Positions 27,434-35,948 of a DNA stretch of 55,381 nt are shown piece after piece. The translations under genes and the position numbers were made by a program. Within the stretch, counting starts at the first letter, position 1; every line of letters starts with the position of its first letter. The DNA comes from an uncultured Prevotellaceae bacterium (lineage in GTDB: Bacteria > Bacteroidota > Bacteroidia > Bacteroidales > Bacteroidaceae), in contig CAMAFX010000008.1 of the NCBI GenBank assembly GCA_945833925.1, positions 1 to 55,381 of the forward strand, in the 5' to 3' direction. The notes beneath the pieces are model-generated. The model did not search any database. It was not told the DNA's origin and was given only the letters and a program-made list of their open reading frames with translations.

Positions 27434-29641
27434 TCAATCGTGTGTTACTCGGTCGTTCAACTCTGCAAGCTTTGCCTTGTTCCAGCGATCGGTGGTACCT
27501 ACGAGGTAACCGGTGATGCGCTGCAGGCGGTCGATGTTTGTGCTTCCACACTTAGGACATACTGTAAGTTCCTTTTCAGCATTCTCTGCACCGCAATCCA
27601 TACAGCGGTTGCGAGTGTGGTTTACTGAACCGTAACCCATGTTGTACTTGTCCATCATGTCCACGATGCGCATCACAGCCTCAGGGTTGTGTGTTGCGTC
27701 GCCGTCAATCTCAACGTAGAAGATGTGTCCACCACGAGTAAGGTCGTGATATGGAGCCTCTATCTCAGCCTTGTGACGTGCAGAGCACTTGTAGTATACA
27801 GGAACGTGGTTAGAGTTGGTGTAATACTCACGGTCGGTGATGCCTGGGATGATGCCGAACTTCTTGCGGTCGCCCTTGGTGAAGCGGCCAGAAAGTCCCT
27901 CGGCAGGAGTTGCCAACACGCTATAGTTATGCTGATAATGCTCGCTGAACTCGTTTGCACGGTCGCGCATATAAGTCACAATCCTTACACCCAGTTCCTG
28001 AGCCTCATCGCTCTCGCCGTGATGCTTGCCCACAAGGGCAACAAGACACTCTGCAAGTCCGATGAAACCGATACCGAGAGTACCCTGGTTGATGACTGGT
28101 TCAATTGTACCATTTGGATCGAGGTTCTCGCTACCAAGCCACAGCGAACTCATCACCAATGGGAACTGTTTCACAAAGGCTGTCTTCTGGAACTGCATGC
28201 GGTCGTGCAACTGCTTGGCAGTAACCGAGAGCATATTGTCGAGTTTTGCAAAGAAGGCATCTATACGCTCCTGCTTATCCTTAATGCCCATACACTCGAT
28301 AGCCATACCGACGATGTTGATGGTAGAGAAACTCAAGTTACCACGACCTATACTGGTCTTTGGTCCGAAACGGTTCTCGAACACGCGTGTACGGCAACCC
28401 ATTGTTGCACACTCCCACTTGTAACGTTCGGGGTCGTTGATATCCCACTTGTCATTCTGATTGTATGTGGCATCGAGGTTGATAAAGTTGGGGAAGAAAC
28501 GACGCGCCGTCACCTGGCAAGCGTACTTGTAAAGATCGTAGTTCCTGTCCCCTGGAAGGTAGCTTACGCCACGCTTCTTCTTCCAAATCTGGATTGGGAA
28601 GATGGCTGTTTGTCCTCCACCAACACCCTCGTAGGTAGAACGGAGCAACTCGCGGATGATGCATCGACCCTCGGCAGAGGTGTCTGTTCCGTAGTTGATA
28701 CTTGAGAAGACAACCTGGTTACCGCCACGGCTATGAATGGTGTTCATGTTGTGAATGAATGCCTCCATTGCCTGATGAACGCGACCGGCAGTCTTGTTGA
28801 TAGCGTGCTGCTTCAGACGCTTTCTTCCCTCCAAGCCATTAAGAGGGAGAGTTATATAGTCTTCAATCTCCTCGTTGTACATATCCGAGAGGTCCTGGCT
28901 TGTAAGTTTCTCAAGTTCCTTCACCTCTTCTATAAATGATGAACGTACATACGGTGCCAGATAGAAGTCGAACGCAGGAATAGCCTGACCTCCGTGCATC
29001 TCGTTCTGTGCTGTTTCCATAGAGATACAACCCATGATACTTGCTGTCTCAATACGCTTGGCAGGACGACTCTCACCATGACCAGCGCGGAATCCACCTC
29101 TCAGGATATGGTCCAGGGGATGCTGAACACAAGTGAGCGACTTGGTTGGATAGTAGTCCTTGTCATGAATGTGGAGATAGTTGCCACGAACAGCATCGCG
29201 TGCCTCCTCGCTCAGCAGGTAGTCATCAACGAAAGGCTTCGTTGTCTCGCTGGCGAACTTCATCATCATACCGGCAGGTGTGTCAGCATTCATGTTGGCA
29301 TTCTCGCGTGTAACATCATTACTCTTGATATTGATAATCTCAAGGAAAATGTCGCGTGTCTTTGCCTTACGTGCAATGCTGCGCTGATCGCGGTAACGAA
29401 TGTAAATCTTTGCCACGTCCTTACGTGTACTCTTCATCAATTCGTTCTCCACCATATCTTGGATTTCCTCCACGGTCATCTGACTCTTACCACGCATTGC
29501 AATGCGATCGGTAATCTGGCGAATGAGTTCTGCATCGTCACCTTCCTCTGTGGTGAGCATGGCTTTTCTGATGGCGGCAGCTATCTTCTGTTCGTTGAAA
29601 CCAACGATGCGCCCATCTCTTTTTACTACGGTCTGTATCAT
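27434..29641 (-). CDS. nrdD: Anaerobic ribonucleoside-triphosphate reductase (class III)
   Basis: Makes dNTPs from NTPs without oxygen using a glycyl radical. The 735-residue protein has an N-terminal ATP-cone (residues 3-95: VVKRDGRIVGFNEQKIAAAI), the allosteric switch. A ten-stranded barrel follows. A C-terminal zinc site (CMDCGAE...CPKCGS, about 676-696) precedes the glycyl radical loop RITGYLVGTTDRWN (about 704-717). Class III enzymes use formate as reductant in many bacteria, which would link to the pfl genes 10 kb away (inference). The promoter lies at 29695-29725 with a set of repeats upstream. Confidence 0.96.
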   Translation of the reverse strand: MIQTVVKRDGRIVGFNEQKIAAAIRKAMLTTEEGDDAELIRQITDRIAMRGKSQMTVEEIQDMVENELMKSTRKDVAKIYIRYRDQRSIARKAKTRDIFLEIINIKSNDVTRENANMNADTPAGMMMKFASETTKPFVDDYLLSEEARDAVRGNYLHIHDKDYYPTKSLTCVQHPLDHILRGGFRAGHGESRPAKRIETASIMGCISMETAQNEMHGGQAIPAFDFYLAPYVRSSFIEEVKELEKLTSQDLSDMYNEEIEDYITLPLNGLEGRKRLKQHAINKTAGRVHQAMEAFIHNMNTIHSRGGNQVVFSSINYGTDTSAEGRCIIRELLRSTYEGVGGGQTAIFPIQIWKKKRGVSYLPGDRNYDLYKYACQVTARRFFPNFINLDATYNQNDKWDINDPERYKWECATMGCRTRVFENRFGPKTSIGRGNLSFSTINIVGMAIECMGIKDKQERIDAFFAKLDNMLSVTAKQLHDRMQFQKTAFVKQFPLVMSSLWLGSENLDPNGTIEPVINQGTLGIGFIGLAECLVALVGKHHGESDEAQELGVRIVTYMRDRANEFSEHYQHNYSVLATPAEGLSGRFTKGDRKKFGIIPGITDREYYTNSNHVPVYYKCSARHKAEIEAPYHDLTRGGHIFYVEIDGDATHNPEAVMRIVDMMDKYNMGYGSVNHTRNRCMDCGAENAEKELTVCPKCGSTNIDRLQRITGYLVGTTDRWNKAKLAELNDRVTHD

Positions 29642-29694
29642 GATTGATTATTTATGATTTATTGGGTTTCTTTTTGCTAATTCGAAAACTTCTG

Positions 29695-29725
29695 CAAAGA
29701 TAGTATAAATACCATTAACCACAAA
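29695..29725 (-). promoter_or_regulatory. Promoter of nrdDG
   Basis: On the minus strand TTTG (29725-29722) and TATCTTTG (29702-29695), spacing 19 bp, 54 nt before the nrdD ATG. Confidence 0.78.
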
Positions 29726-29753
29726 ATTTTTAGAGAAAAACTTTCAACTTTTT

Positions 29754-29899
29754 GGAAACTTTTTATAATTTAAAAAATGCAAAGTTTCCCAAAACCGAAC
29801 GAACATGCGTTGATTTTCTGACACTTACACCTTTTCGACAAACAAAAAGTTTCCCAAAACTGTCACACCGGTGCATCATTCGGTTGCAGTTTTGGGAAA
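29754..29899. repeat. Direct and inverted repeats upstream of nrdDG
   Basis: GTTTCCCAAAAC occurs at 29784-29795 and 29849-29860. An inverted copy CAGTTTTGGGAAA lies at 29887-29899, pairing as a 13-bp arm with 29850-29862. GGAAACTTT at 29754-29762 pairs with AAAGTTTCC at 29781-29789. All lie upstream of the nrdDG -33 element. They could be operators or remnants of the neighbouring decayed gene. This is part of a gene-free stretch (29642-29970) in which I see nothing else coding. Confidence 0.5.
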
Positions 29900-29970
29900 A
29901 TTTATTTAGAACACATTGATAATCCGTCACTTGACGAATATGGTGTAAACAATCTATCGACAGTAGTTGT

Positions 29971-30333
29971 TCAACCGCCCAATTTATTGCCATTCTTTGC
30001 CTTTACGGTGATAGCACCATCACCCGAACTGACAGTCAGAGTAAGACGTCCGTCCTTAGTAGAGATAACATTGCCCGAAACTGTCATACTTACGTCTCTC
30101 CTTGGCTGAGCGACAAGTATCTGGGCTTCCGGCTTTGCCTGAGGGTCACGTACAATACCACCATTTGGGTCCTGAAACACACGAAAGATGTTCTGACCGT
30201 AGAAATCCAGAAACATAGTCTGGCCGTTAGTCAAGTCAACTTGGGCAGTGTGGCTGTTCAGTTTAGAAACCTTCTAAGCATTCGAACTCATACCTACAGC
30301 CACCAAAACAGCAAAAAGAAATTGTTTCTTCAT
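29971..30333 (-). pseudogene. Remnant of an exported GH31-type glycosidase (N-terminal part only)
   Basis: From the ATG at 30333 the minus strand reads a signal peptide (MKKQFLFAVLVAVGMSSNA) and then a TAG stop (30276-30274) exactly where the mature protein would begin. The frame continues open (KVSKLNSHTAQVDLTNGQ, then MFLDFYGQNIFRVFQDPNGG) to a stop at 29971, about 120 codons in total. The segment resembles the N-terminal beta-sandwich of Bacteroidales GH31 alpha-glucosidase/xylosidase proteins, which continue for several hundred residues into a catalytic barrel absent here. Two lesions are therefore visible: a nonsense codon and loss of the whole 3' part. A -7 box (30379-30386) still precedes it. 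The GH31 assignment comes from pattern recognition and is moderately sure; the broken state is directly seen. Confidence 0.65.
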
Positions 30334-30378
30334 ATATGTCCTATGATATTAAATTAAGTTTTCTATTGTTTTTCGGTT

Positions 30379-30386
30379 CAAAGTTA
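30379..30386 (-). promoter_or_regulatory. Residual -7 box of the GH31 remnant
   Basis: Minus-strand TAACTTTG, 46 nt before the remnant's ATG; no matching -33 element is seen. Confidence 0.35.
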
Positions 30387-30404
30387 AATAAATTATATTA
30401 TATC

Positions 30405-30436
30405 TTGACGTTTTTCCGAGAAAATATGTATCTTTG
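30405..30436 (+). promoter_or_regulatory. Promoter of the five-gene EIIC/kduI operon
   Basis: TTG (30405-30407) and TATCTTTG (30429-30436), spacing 21 bp, 33 nt before the ATG at 30469. Confidence 0.75.
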
Positions 30437-30468
30437 TGGCATAATAATAAATAAGGATAATGTAGTTT

Positions 30469-31356
30469 ATGAAGCAGAAGCACATTCTGACGGGCGCGAT
30501 AGTGGCCGTCGTATTGGTACTTGTCGGCGTCATCGTCTGGCTCATGGTTGCACGACACGAAGACGCAGCCATCAAGGAAGAGTTAACCCAACTACAGGAA
30601 TTGGCTGAGATGGAGAAGTCTGAGATGGAGAACGAATACCAGAACTTCGCCATGCAATATAACGAAATGAAGATGCGCATCAACAACGACTCGCTGGCAG
30701 CACAGTGGGAGGCTGAGCACAAGAAATACGAGGAGACACTTGCCGAGTTGAAGCGCACCAAGGCTACCGACGCAAAGGAGATAAAGCGTCTCACCGACGA
30801 GTTGAAGACCCTGCGCGACATACTGCGCGACCTCGTTCATCAGGTCGACTCGCTGCAGCAGCTCAACATTCAGCTGAACAACGAGAACCAAAACCTGCGC
30901 AACACCAACGAACAGCAGCAGCTCCACATCACAAACCTCACAGACGAGAAAGAGGCACTTACCGAGAAAGTAACCATAGCCGCACAGCTCGACGCCACCG
31001 GCATCCACGCCCAGGGCAACAACAAGAAGGGCAAGGCTACGGACAAGATAAAGGACGTGAAGAAATTTGTGGTGAGCTTCAACATCAGCCGCAACGTGAC
31101 AGCGCAGGCAGGCAACCGCAGCATATACGTGCGCATCACCACTCCTACCGGTGACGTACTGAGCCACGGAGGAAGTTTCAACTACGAAAACCGCAACATC
31201 GAATATTCGATGCGCAAGGACATAGAGTACAACGGAGAAGAAACTGGCGTTACAGTTTATTGGGACGTAGCCGAGGCTCTCTCTGCCGGAACCTACCGCG
31301 CAGACATCTTTGCCGACGGCAGCAATATCGGACATACAACATTCACATTCAAATAA
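30469..31356 (+). CDS. Single-pass membrane coiled-coil protein, function unknown
   Basis: A 295-residue protein I cannot assign to a named family. One membrane helix lies near the N-terminus (residues about 7-27, LTGAIVAVVLVLVGVIVWLMV). A long coiled coil follows (about 32-170; heptad-rich, many E/K/L/Q: LKTLRDILRDLVHQVDSL and LNNENQNLRNTNEQQQL), then a basic linker GNNKKGKATDKIKD. The C-terminal domain (about 198-295) has a beta-sandwich-like pattern (KKFVVSFNISRN, SIYVRITTPTGDVLSHG, TVYWDVAEALSAGTYRADIF). Topology suggests a periplasmic reach of the coiled coil, as in tethers or scaffolds. It heads the operon; the EIIC gene begins 3 nt after its stop. No catalytic motif is visible. Confidence 0.8.
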   Translation: MKQKHILTGAIVAVVLVLVGVIVWLMVARHEDAAIKEELTQLQELAEMEKSEMENEYQNFAMQYNEMKMRINNDSLAAQWEAEHKKYEETLAELKRTKATDAKEIKRLTDELKTLRDILRDLVHQVDSLQQLNIQLNNENQNLRNTNEQQQLHITNLTDEKEALTEKVTIAAQLDATGIHAQGNNKKGKATDKIKDVKKFVVSFNISRNVTAQAGNRSIYVRITTPTGDVLSHGGSFNYENRNIEYSMRKDIEYNGEETGVTVYWDVAEALSAGTYRADIFADGSNIGHTTFTFK

Positions 31357-31359
31357 ACC

Positions 31360-32736
31360 ATGGAAGCAGTATTTAGTTACATCATCGGCCTTGGAGCCGC
31401 AGTCATGATGCCTGTCATCTTCACCATCCTTGGTGTATGCATCGGCATTAAATTCAGCAAAGCGTTAAAGAGCGGACTCTACGTCGGTGTAGGTTTCGTA
31501 GGACTTAGTGTCATCACGGCACTTCTGACAAGCAGCCTCGGTCCCGCCCTGGCAAAGGTTGTCGAGATATACGGCCTTGAACTCCAGGTGTTCGACATGG
31601 GTTGGCCTGCAGCCGCATCTGTTGCCTACAACACCCTCGTTGGTTCGTTCATCATCCCTGTTTGCCTGGGTGTGAACCTCGTACTGCTGTTGCTCGGCTG
31701 CACACGCACCGTCAACATCGACCTCTGGAACTACTGGCACTTCGCCTTCATCGGCGCTGTCATCTACTTTATGACAGACAGCATCGCATGGGGATTCTTT
31801 GCTGCCATCATCTGCTATATCATCACACTCGTGCTGGCAGACATCACTGCCAAGAGATTCCAGCAGTTCTACCCCGGCATGGAAGGTATCTCCATCCCAC
31901 AGCCATTCTGCCAGGGATTTATGCCTTTCGCTGTTGTCATCAACAAAGCTCTTGATTACGTGCCTGGCATCAACAAGATAAACATCGACTCTGAGGGAAT
32001 GAAGAAGAAGTTCGGACTCTTCGGTGAACCTCTCTTCCTCGGCGTCATCATTGGCATTGCTATCGGATGTCTCGCATGCAAGGACTGGGACGAGATCGTT
32101 AACAACATTCCAGCCACACTCGGACTCGGCATCAAGATGGGAGCCGTGATGGAGCTTATCCCACGCATCACAAGCCTCTTTATCGAAGGCCTAAAGCCAA
32201 TATCCGAGGCTACGCGCGAACTCATCGCCAAGAAGTTTGGCGAGAACAAGGAACTGTATATCGGTATGTCTCCTGCTCTCGTCATCGGTCATCCTACAAC
32301 ACTTGTTGTGAGTCTGCTGCTCATCCCCGTCACTCTGGCACTGGCAGTCATGCTGCCAGGCAACCAGTTCCTGCCATTAGCATCACTGGCTGGTATGTTC
32401 TATGTCTTCGTAATGGTACTGCCCTACACCAATGGCAACGTATTGCGTTCGTTCATCGTTGGTCTCGTTGTGGTTTCTATCGGTCTTATCTTCGTAACGA
32501 TGATGTCAGGCGATTTCACCAGCGCAGCACACAGCGTAGCTGTTGCTCATCCTGAGGATGCAAGCGTGAAGGTGCCTGAAGGATTCCAGGCAGGTGCACT
32601 CGACTTTGCATCATCACCACTCTCAATGCTCATCTACAGTTGCATGAAGTGGCTCAAGTATATCGGTGCCGGCATTTTGGTTATCCTGACTATGGCACTG
32701 GTTGTATGGAACAAGATACAGATTAACAAGAAATAA
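31360..32736 (+). CDS. PTS galactitol-type EIIC-like permease, orphan
   Basis: A 458-residue polytopic protein of the PTS EIIC-GAT (galactitol/GatC) family. It has about ten to twelve hydrophobic segments and family stretches such as DMGWPAAASVAYNTLVGSFIIPVCLGVNL (about 79-107), FWxYWHFAF-like NYWHFAFIGAVIYF, and GEPLFLGVIIGIAIG. EIIC is the sugar-translocating part of a phosphotransferase system. No EIIA, EIIB, HPr or EI is encoded in this window, and most Bacteroidetes lack a PTS. It probably works as a secondary permease without phosphorylation (inference). The next gene is KduI with a signal peptide, pointing to a uronate-derived ketosugar as substrate. It lies 3 nt after the coiled-coil gene and 33 nt before kduI. 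Confidence 0.85.
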   Translation: MEAVFSYIIGLGAAVMMPVIFTILGVCIGIKFSKALKSGLYVGVGFVGLSVITALLTSSLGPALAKVVEIYGLELQVFDMGWPAAASVAYNTLVGSFIIPVCLGVNLVLLLLGCTRTVNIDLWNYWHFAFIGAVIYFMTDSIAWGFFAAIICYIITLVLADITAKRFQQFYPGMEGISIPQPFCQGFMPFAVVINKALDYVPGINKINIDSEGMKKKFGLFGEPLFLGVIIGIAIGCLACKDWDEIVNNIPATLGLGIKMGAVMELIPRITSLFIEGLKPISEATRELIAKKFGENKELYIGMSPALVIGHPTTLVVSLLLIPVTLALAVMLPGNQFLPLASLAGMFYVFVMVLPYTNGNVLRSFIVGLVVVSIGLIFVTMMSGDFTSAAHSVAVAHPEDASVKVPEGFQAGALDFASSPLSMLIYSCMKWLKYIGAGILVILTMALVVWNKIQINKK

Positions 32737-32769
32737 CTATTTAACGACTTAACAACAAATAAAAAAGAT

Positions 32770-33804
32770 ATGAAGAGAAATTTGACAACAGCAGCGCTAA
32801 CTGCACTTTTCGCTTTTAATTTTTCGCTTTTCACTTGCGACGCAGTCGCACAGGAGGCAGACCGTTTCGTAGGCAACCAGCATGTACGCTTCCAGACCGC
32901 ATGCCATCCAAAGGACGTGATGCACTACGACACCAAGACCCTGAGAGAGCGTTTCGTCATGGAGAAGGTTATGGAGGCAGACTCAATCCTTCTTACATAT
33001 TCACACTACGACCGCTTTATCTTCGGCGGTGCAATGCCAGTAAGTAAGACTTTGAAGCTCGAGAACTTCTGGGAGCTCGGTCTGGACGTTGACAAGACCA
33101 TAACAGAGAAATACTTCCTCTACAACCGCGAGCTTGGCGTTGTCAACTGTGGTCTGGGCGAGGGTTACGTCATCGTTGACGGCAAGGAATATCCATTGCA
33201 GCCAAAAGAGGCACTGTACATCGGTCGCGGTCATATGCAGGACAAGAAGGGCAACTGGGTTGACGTAAACAAGAGCGTCGAGTTCCGCAGCAAGGATGCC
33301 AGCAAACCTGCCAAGTTCTACCTCAACAGCGCTACAGCCCACACTCACTACAAGACACAGTGGATTACACTCGACGGTCGCAAGGGTTCGCTCAAGGCTG
33401 CAGTTTGGGGTCCAGTAGGCACAACCGAGGAGGCTAACAACCGTACCGTCTATAAACTCATTGTAAACGACGTTCTGGAGGAGGGTCCATGTCAGTTGCA
33501 GCTCGGTCTTACCCAGCTCAACCCAGGTGCCGTTTGGAACACCATGCCACCTCACACACATGGACGCCGCATTGAGGCATACTACTACTTCAACCTGCCC
33601 GAGGACCAGACCATCTCGCATGTGATGGGTCAGCCTCAGGAGAGCCGCAACGTATGGCTGCACAACGAACAGGCTATCATGAGCCCAGAGTGGTCTATCC
33701 ACGCAGCAGCCGGCACCTACTACTACACATTCATCTGGGGTATGGCAGGCGAGAATCTCTACTACAACGACAAGGACAACATCCCTGTTATTGACATCAG
33801 ATAA
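32770..33804 (+). CDS. kduI: 5-dehydro-4-deoxy-D-glucuronate isomerase (KduI) with a signal peptide
   Basis: KduI interconverts 5-keto-4-deoxyuronate and 3-deoxy-D-glycero-2,5-hexodiulosonate in the degradation of pectin and glycosaminoglycan uronates. The 344-residue protein matches the family throughout: [41 protein letters not shown], TPAKFYxNxAxAHT-like [16 protein letters not shown], and [12 protein letters not shown] near the end. Metal ligands are visible as H262, H264, E269 ([10 protein letters not shown]) and H311 ([10 protein letters not shown]). KduI is normally cytoplasmic and about 278 residues. Here the first 28 residues (KRN, hydrophobic core, then AVAQ) form a typical Sec signal, and no later Met could replace the start. 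A periplasmic enzyme is therefore likely. Its stop overlaps the trmB ATG (TAATG). Confidence 0.9.
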   Translation: MKRNLTTAALTALFAFNFSLFTCDAVAQEADRFVGNQHVRFQTACHPKDVMHYDTKTLRERFVMEKVMEADSILLTYSHYDRFIFGGAMPVSKTLKLENFWELGLDVDKTITEKYFLYNRELGVVNCGLGEGYVIVDGKEYPLQPKEALYIGRGHMQDKKGNWVDVNKSVEFRSKDASKPAKFYLNSATAHTHYKTQWITLDGRKGSLKAAVWGPVGTTEEANNRTVYKLIVNDVLEEGPCQLQLGLTQLNPGAVWNTMPPHTHGRRIEAYYYFNLPEDQTISHVMGQPQESRNVWLHNEQAIMSPEWSIHAAAGTYYYTFIWGMAGENLYYNDKDNIPVIDIR

Positions 33805-34637
33805 TGGGAAAAGGCAAGTTAGCAAAGTTTGCGGACATGGCTGCCAACCCGCACGTTGTGGAGCCAGACTACTATCCCGGCCGAGAGTTCGAGTTTCCGC
33901 TGAAAGGCAACTGGAACAAGGATTTCTTTGGTAAGATGCAGGAAGGCGAGAATAAAGAAACCTTGGCTGACGGAGCTGTGCGCACCGCAGCCACAGGTTC
34001 TGCTGACAAGCCCATCGTGCTCGAACTGGGATGTGGCAGAGGCGAGTACACCGTCGGTCTTGGCCGTATGTTTCCCGAAAAGAACTATATAGGCATAGAC
34101 ATCAAGGGGTCGCGTATGTGGACAGGCGCTCAGGATGCACTAAAGACGCACATGACAAACGTCGGTTTTCTGCGCACACACATTGAATTCATCCCTGAGT
34201 TCTTCGGATTGGACGAGGTAAGCGAGATATGGCTTACCTTCAGCGACCCACAGATGCGAAAGGCAACGAAGCGACTCACGTCGACTTTCTTCCTTGAGCG
34301 CTACCGCAAGTTCATGAAGGACGGAGGCATCATACATCTCAAGACTGACTCCAACTTTCTCTTCACCTATACAGAGGAGATGCTTAAGGCTAACGGCATC
34401 ACGCCCGAGGTATGCACACGCAATCTTTATCAAGAGACTGGCGAGGATACAGCACAGGCTCGTGCCATCCAAACCTATTACGAAGGCATGTGGCGCGAAC
34501 GTGGAATTGACATAAAATATCTTCGCTTCCGCCTACCCAAAGAATGTGAGCTGATAGAGCCAGATGTCGAGATTGAACTTGACGAATACCGCAGTTACGG
34601 ACGCGACAAGAACTCGTCACTTGACACTCACAAGTAG
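33804..34637 (+). CDS. trmB: tRNA (guanine-N7)-methyltransferase
   Basis: Methylates G46 in the variable loop of tRNAs using S-adenosylmethionine. The 277-residue protein has the SAM loop [20 protein letters not shown] (about 72-91), [13 protein letters not shown] (about 94-106) and the family region [18 protein letters not shown] (about 144-161; equivalent to the PDPWxKKRHxKRR motif of proteobacterial TrmB, diverged in Bacteroidetes). About 70 residues precede the Rossmann fold, including a charged linker. Translation is coupled to kduI (TAATG). Its place in a uronate-related operon looks like chance operon membership. Confidence 0.92.
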   Translation: MGKGKLAKFADMAANPHVVEPDYYPGREFEFPLKGNWNKDFFGKMQEGENKETLADGAVRTAATGSADKPIVLELGCGRGEYTVGLGRMFPEKNYIGIDIKGSRMWTGAQDALKTHMTNVGFLRTHIEFIPEFFGLDEVSEIWLTFSDPQMRKATKRLTSTFFLERYRKFMKDGGIIHLKTDSNFLFTYTEEMLKANGITPEVCTRNLYQETGEDTAQARAIQTYYEGMWRERGIDIKYLRFRLPKECELIEPDVEIELDEYRSYGRDKNSSLDTHK

Positions 34638-34658
34638 AACTTACTTGAAAAAAAGATA

Positions 34659-35807
34659 ATGGAAGAAACAAACAACACGAGCTGCGCCAATGGTCAGGAC
34701 CAGGGCGGAGCTTTGTATCCAAAACTTATAATGGACGCACTTGCAACAGTGCGTTACCCCGGAACCGGAAAGAACATCGTAGAGATGGAGATGGTGGAGG
34801 ACGATCTTCGCATTGCCGGAATGCATGTGTCCTTCACGCTTATCTTCGACAAGCCAACGAATCCTTTCCTCAAGTCAATCGTCAAGGCGGCTGAGGCAGC
34901 CATACACGCATTTGCATGCAAGGATGCAGAGGTCGAGATAAAGACAAAGAGCCTGCAGGCTCCAAGACCCGAGCTGCCAGACCTTCTGCCAGGCGTGAAG
35001 AACATCATTGCCGTGTCAAGTGGCAAGGGCGGCGTGGGAAAGAGTACCGTGGCAGCCAACCTGGCTGTGTCACTCGCACGACTCGGACACCGCGTGGGTC
35101 TGCTCGACTGCGACATTTTTGGTCCGTCAATGCCCAAGATGTTCAAGATGGAAGACGCACGTCCATACAGCGAGAACATCAACGGAAGGGACCTGATAAT
35201 ACCTGTGGAGCAGTATGGCGTGAAGATGCTCTCTATAGGGTTCTTTGTCAATCCCGACCAGGCAACACTGTGGCGAGGCGGCATGGCAAGCAACGCGCTG
35301 AAACAACTCATAGGCGACTCCAACTGGGGCGATCTCGACTATTTCATCCTCGACACACCTCCAGGAACAAGCGACATCCACCTTACACTGGTACAGACAC
35401 TGCCAATCACCGGTGCCGTGATAGTCAGCACACCTCAGCAGGTTGCACTGGCAGACGCGCGCAAGGGCATCAATATGTACCAAAACGAGAAGGTTGATGT
35501 TCCCATACTGGGTCTGGTAGAGAACATGGCATGGTTCACGCCTGCACAGCATCCCGACGAGAAGTACTACATCTTCGGCAAGGAGGGCGTGAAGCAGTTG
35601 GCAGAACAGATGAACGTACCACTGCTGGGACAGATACCTGTGGTTCAGGATATTTGCGAACATGGCGATGCCGGCGAACCAGTAGCGCTCAACCCGTCAA
35701 GCATAACTGGTCAGGCATTCCTGCAACTGGCAGCCAAGGTTGTCACACAAACCGACAAGCGTAATCTTGAGAAAGAGCCTACCACTATCGTCAAGATTCA
35801 CAAATAA
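34659..35807 (+). CDS. mrp: Mrp/NBP35-type iron-sulfur carrier ATPase
   Basis: A 382-residue protein that carries and delivers Fe-S clusters. An N-terminal MIP18/DUF59 domain (about 22-100: LIMDALATVRYPGTGKNIVEMEMV) is followed by a MinD-like P-loop ATPase (about 117-365). The deviant Walker A is SSGKGGVGKSTVAANLA; LLDCDIFGPSMPKMF and ILDTPPGTSDIHLTLVQ are diagnostic. The Cx2C pair found in many relatives near MSYFVCPHCG is absent here (AWFTPAQHPDEKYYIFG), as is usual in this lineage as far as I recall. It is the last gene of the operon, 21 nt after trmB and followed by a terminator. A role in maturing Fe-S enzymes such as NrdG, PflA and IlvD is plausible. Confidence 0.92.
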   Translation: MEETNNTSCANGQDQGGALYPKLIMDALATVRYPGTGKNIVEMEMVEDDLRIAGMHVSFTLIFDKPTNPFLKSIVKAAEAAIHAFACKDAEVEIKTKSLQAPRPELPDLLPGVKNIIAVSSGKGGVGKSTVAANLAVSLARLGHRVGLLDCDIFGPSMPKMFKMEDARPYSENINGRDLIIPVEQYGVKMLSIGFFVNPDQATLWRGGMASNALKQLIGDSNWGDLDYFILDTPPGTSDIHLTLVQTLPITGAVIVSTPQQVALADARKGINMYQNEKVDVPILGLVENMAWFTPAQHPDEKYYIFGKEGVKQLAEQMNVPLLGQIPVVQDICEHGDAGEPVALNPSSITGQAFLQLAAKVVTQTDKRNLEKEPTTIVKIHK

Positions 35808-35863
35808 ACAAGAATAGAACGTTATCACAATAAGCACAGAGCGTTCTTACTGCAAACAAAACG

Positions 35864-35915
35864 AGTGCAGTGACAAGGGGCAGACATCTGCCTCACGTCA
35901 CTGCACTTTATTTTA
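35864..35915. terminator. Terminator after mrp
   Basis: AGTGCAGTGAC (35864-35874) and GTCACTGCACT (35897-35907) form an 11-bp stem with an inner GGCAGA/TCTGCC stem, followed by TTATTTT. It is placed between convergent mrp and pflA and may work both ways. Confidence 0.85.
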
Positions 35916-35948
35916 TAATACCTTCCCTTTCGGCAATCATCAACGCCA

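Noticed and set aside
31360..32736. A working phosphotransferase system
   Set aside because: Only the EIIC-like membrane part is present; phosphate-transfer subunits are not seen in the window and are rare in Bacteroidetes.
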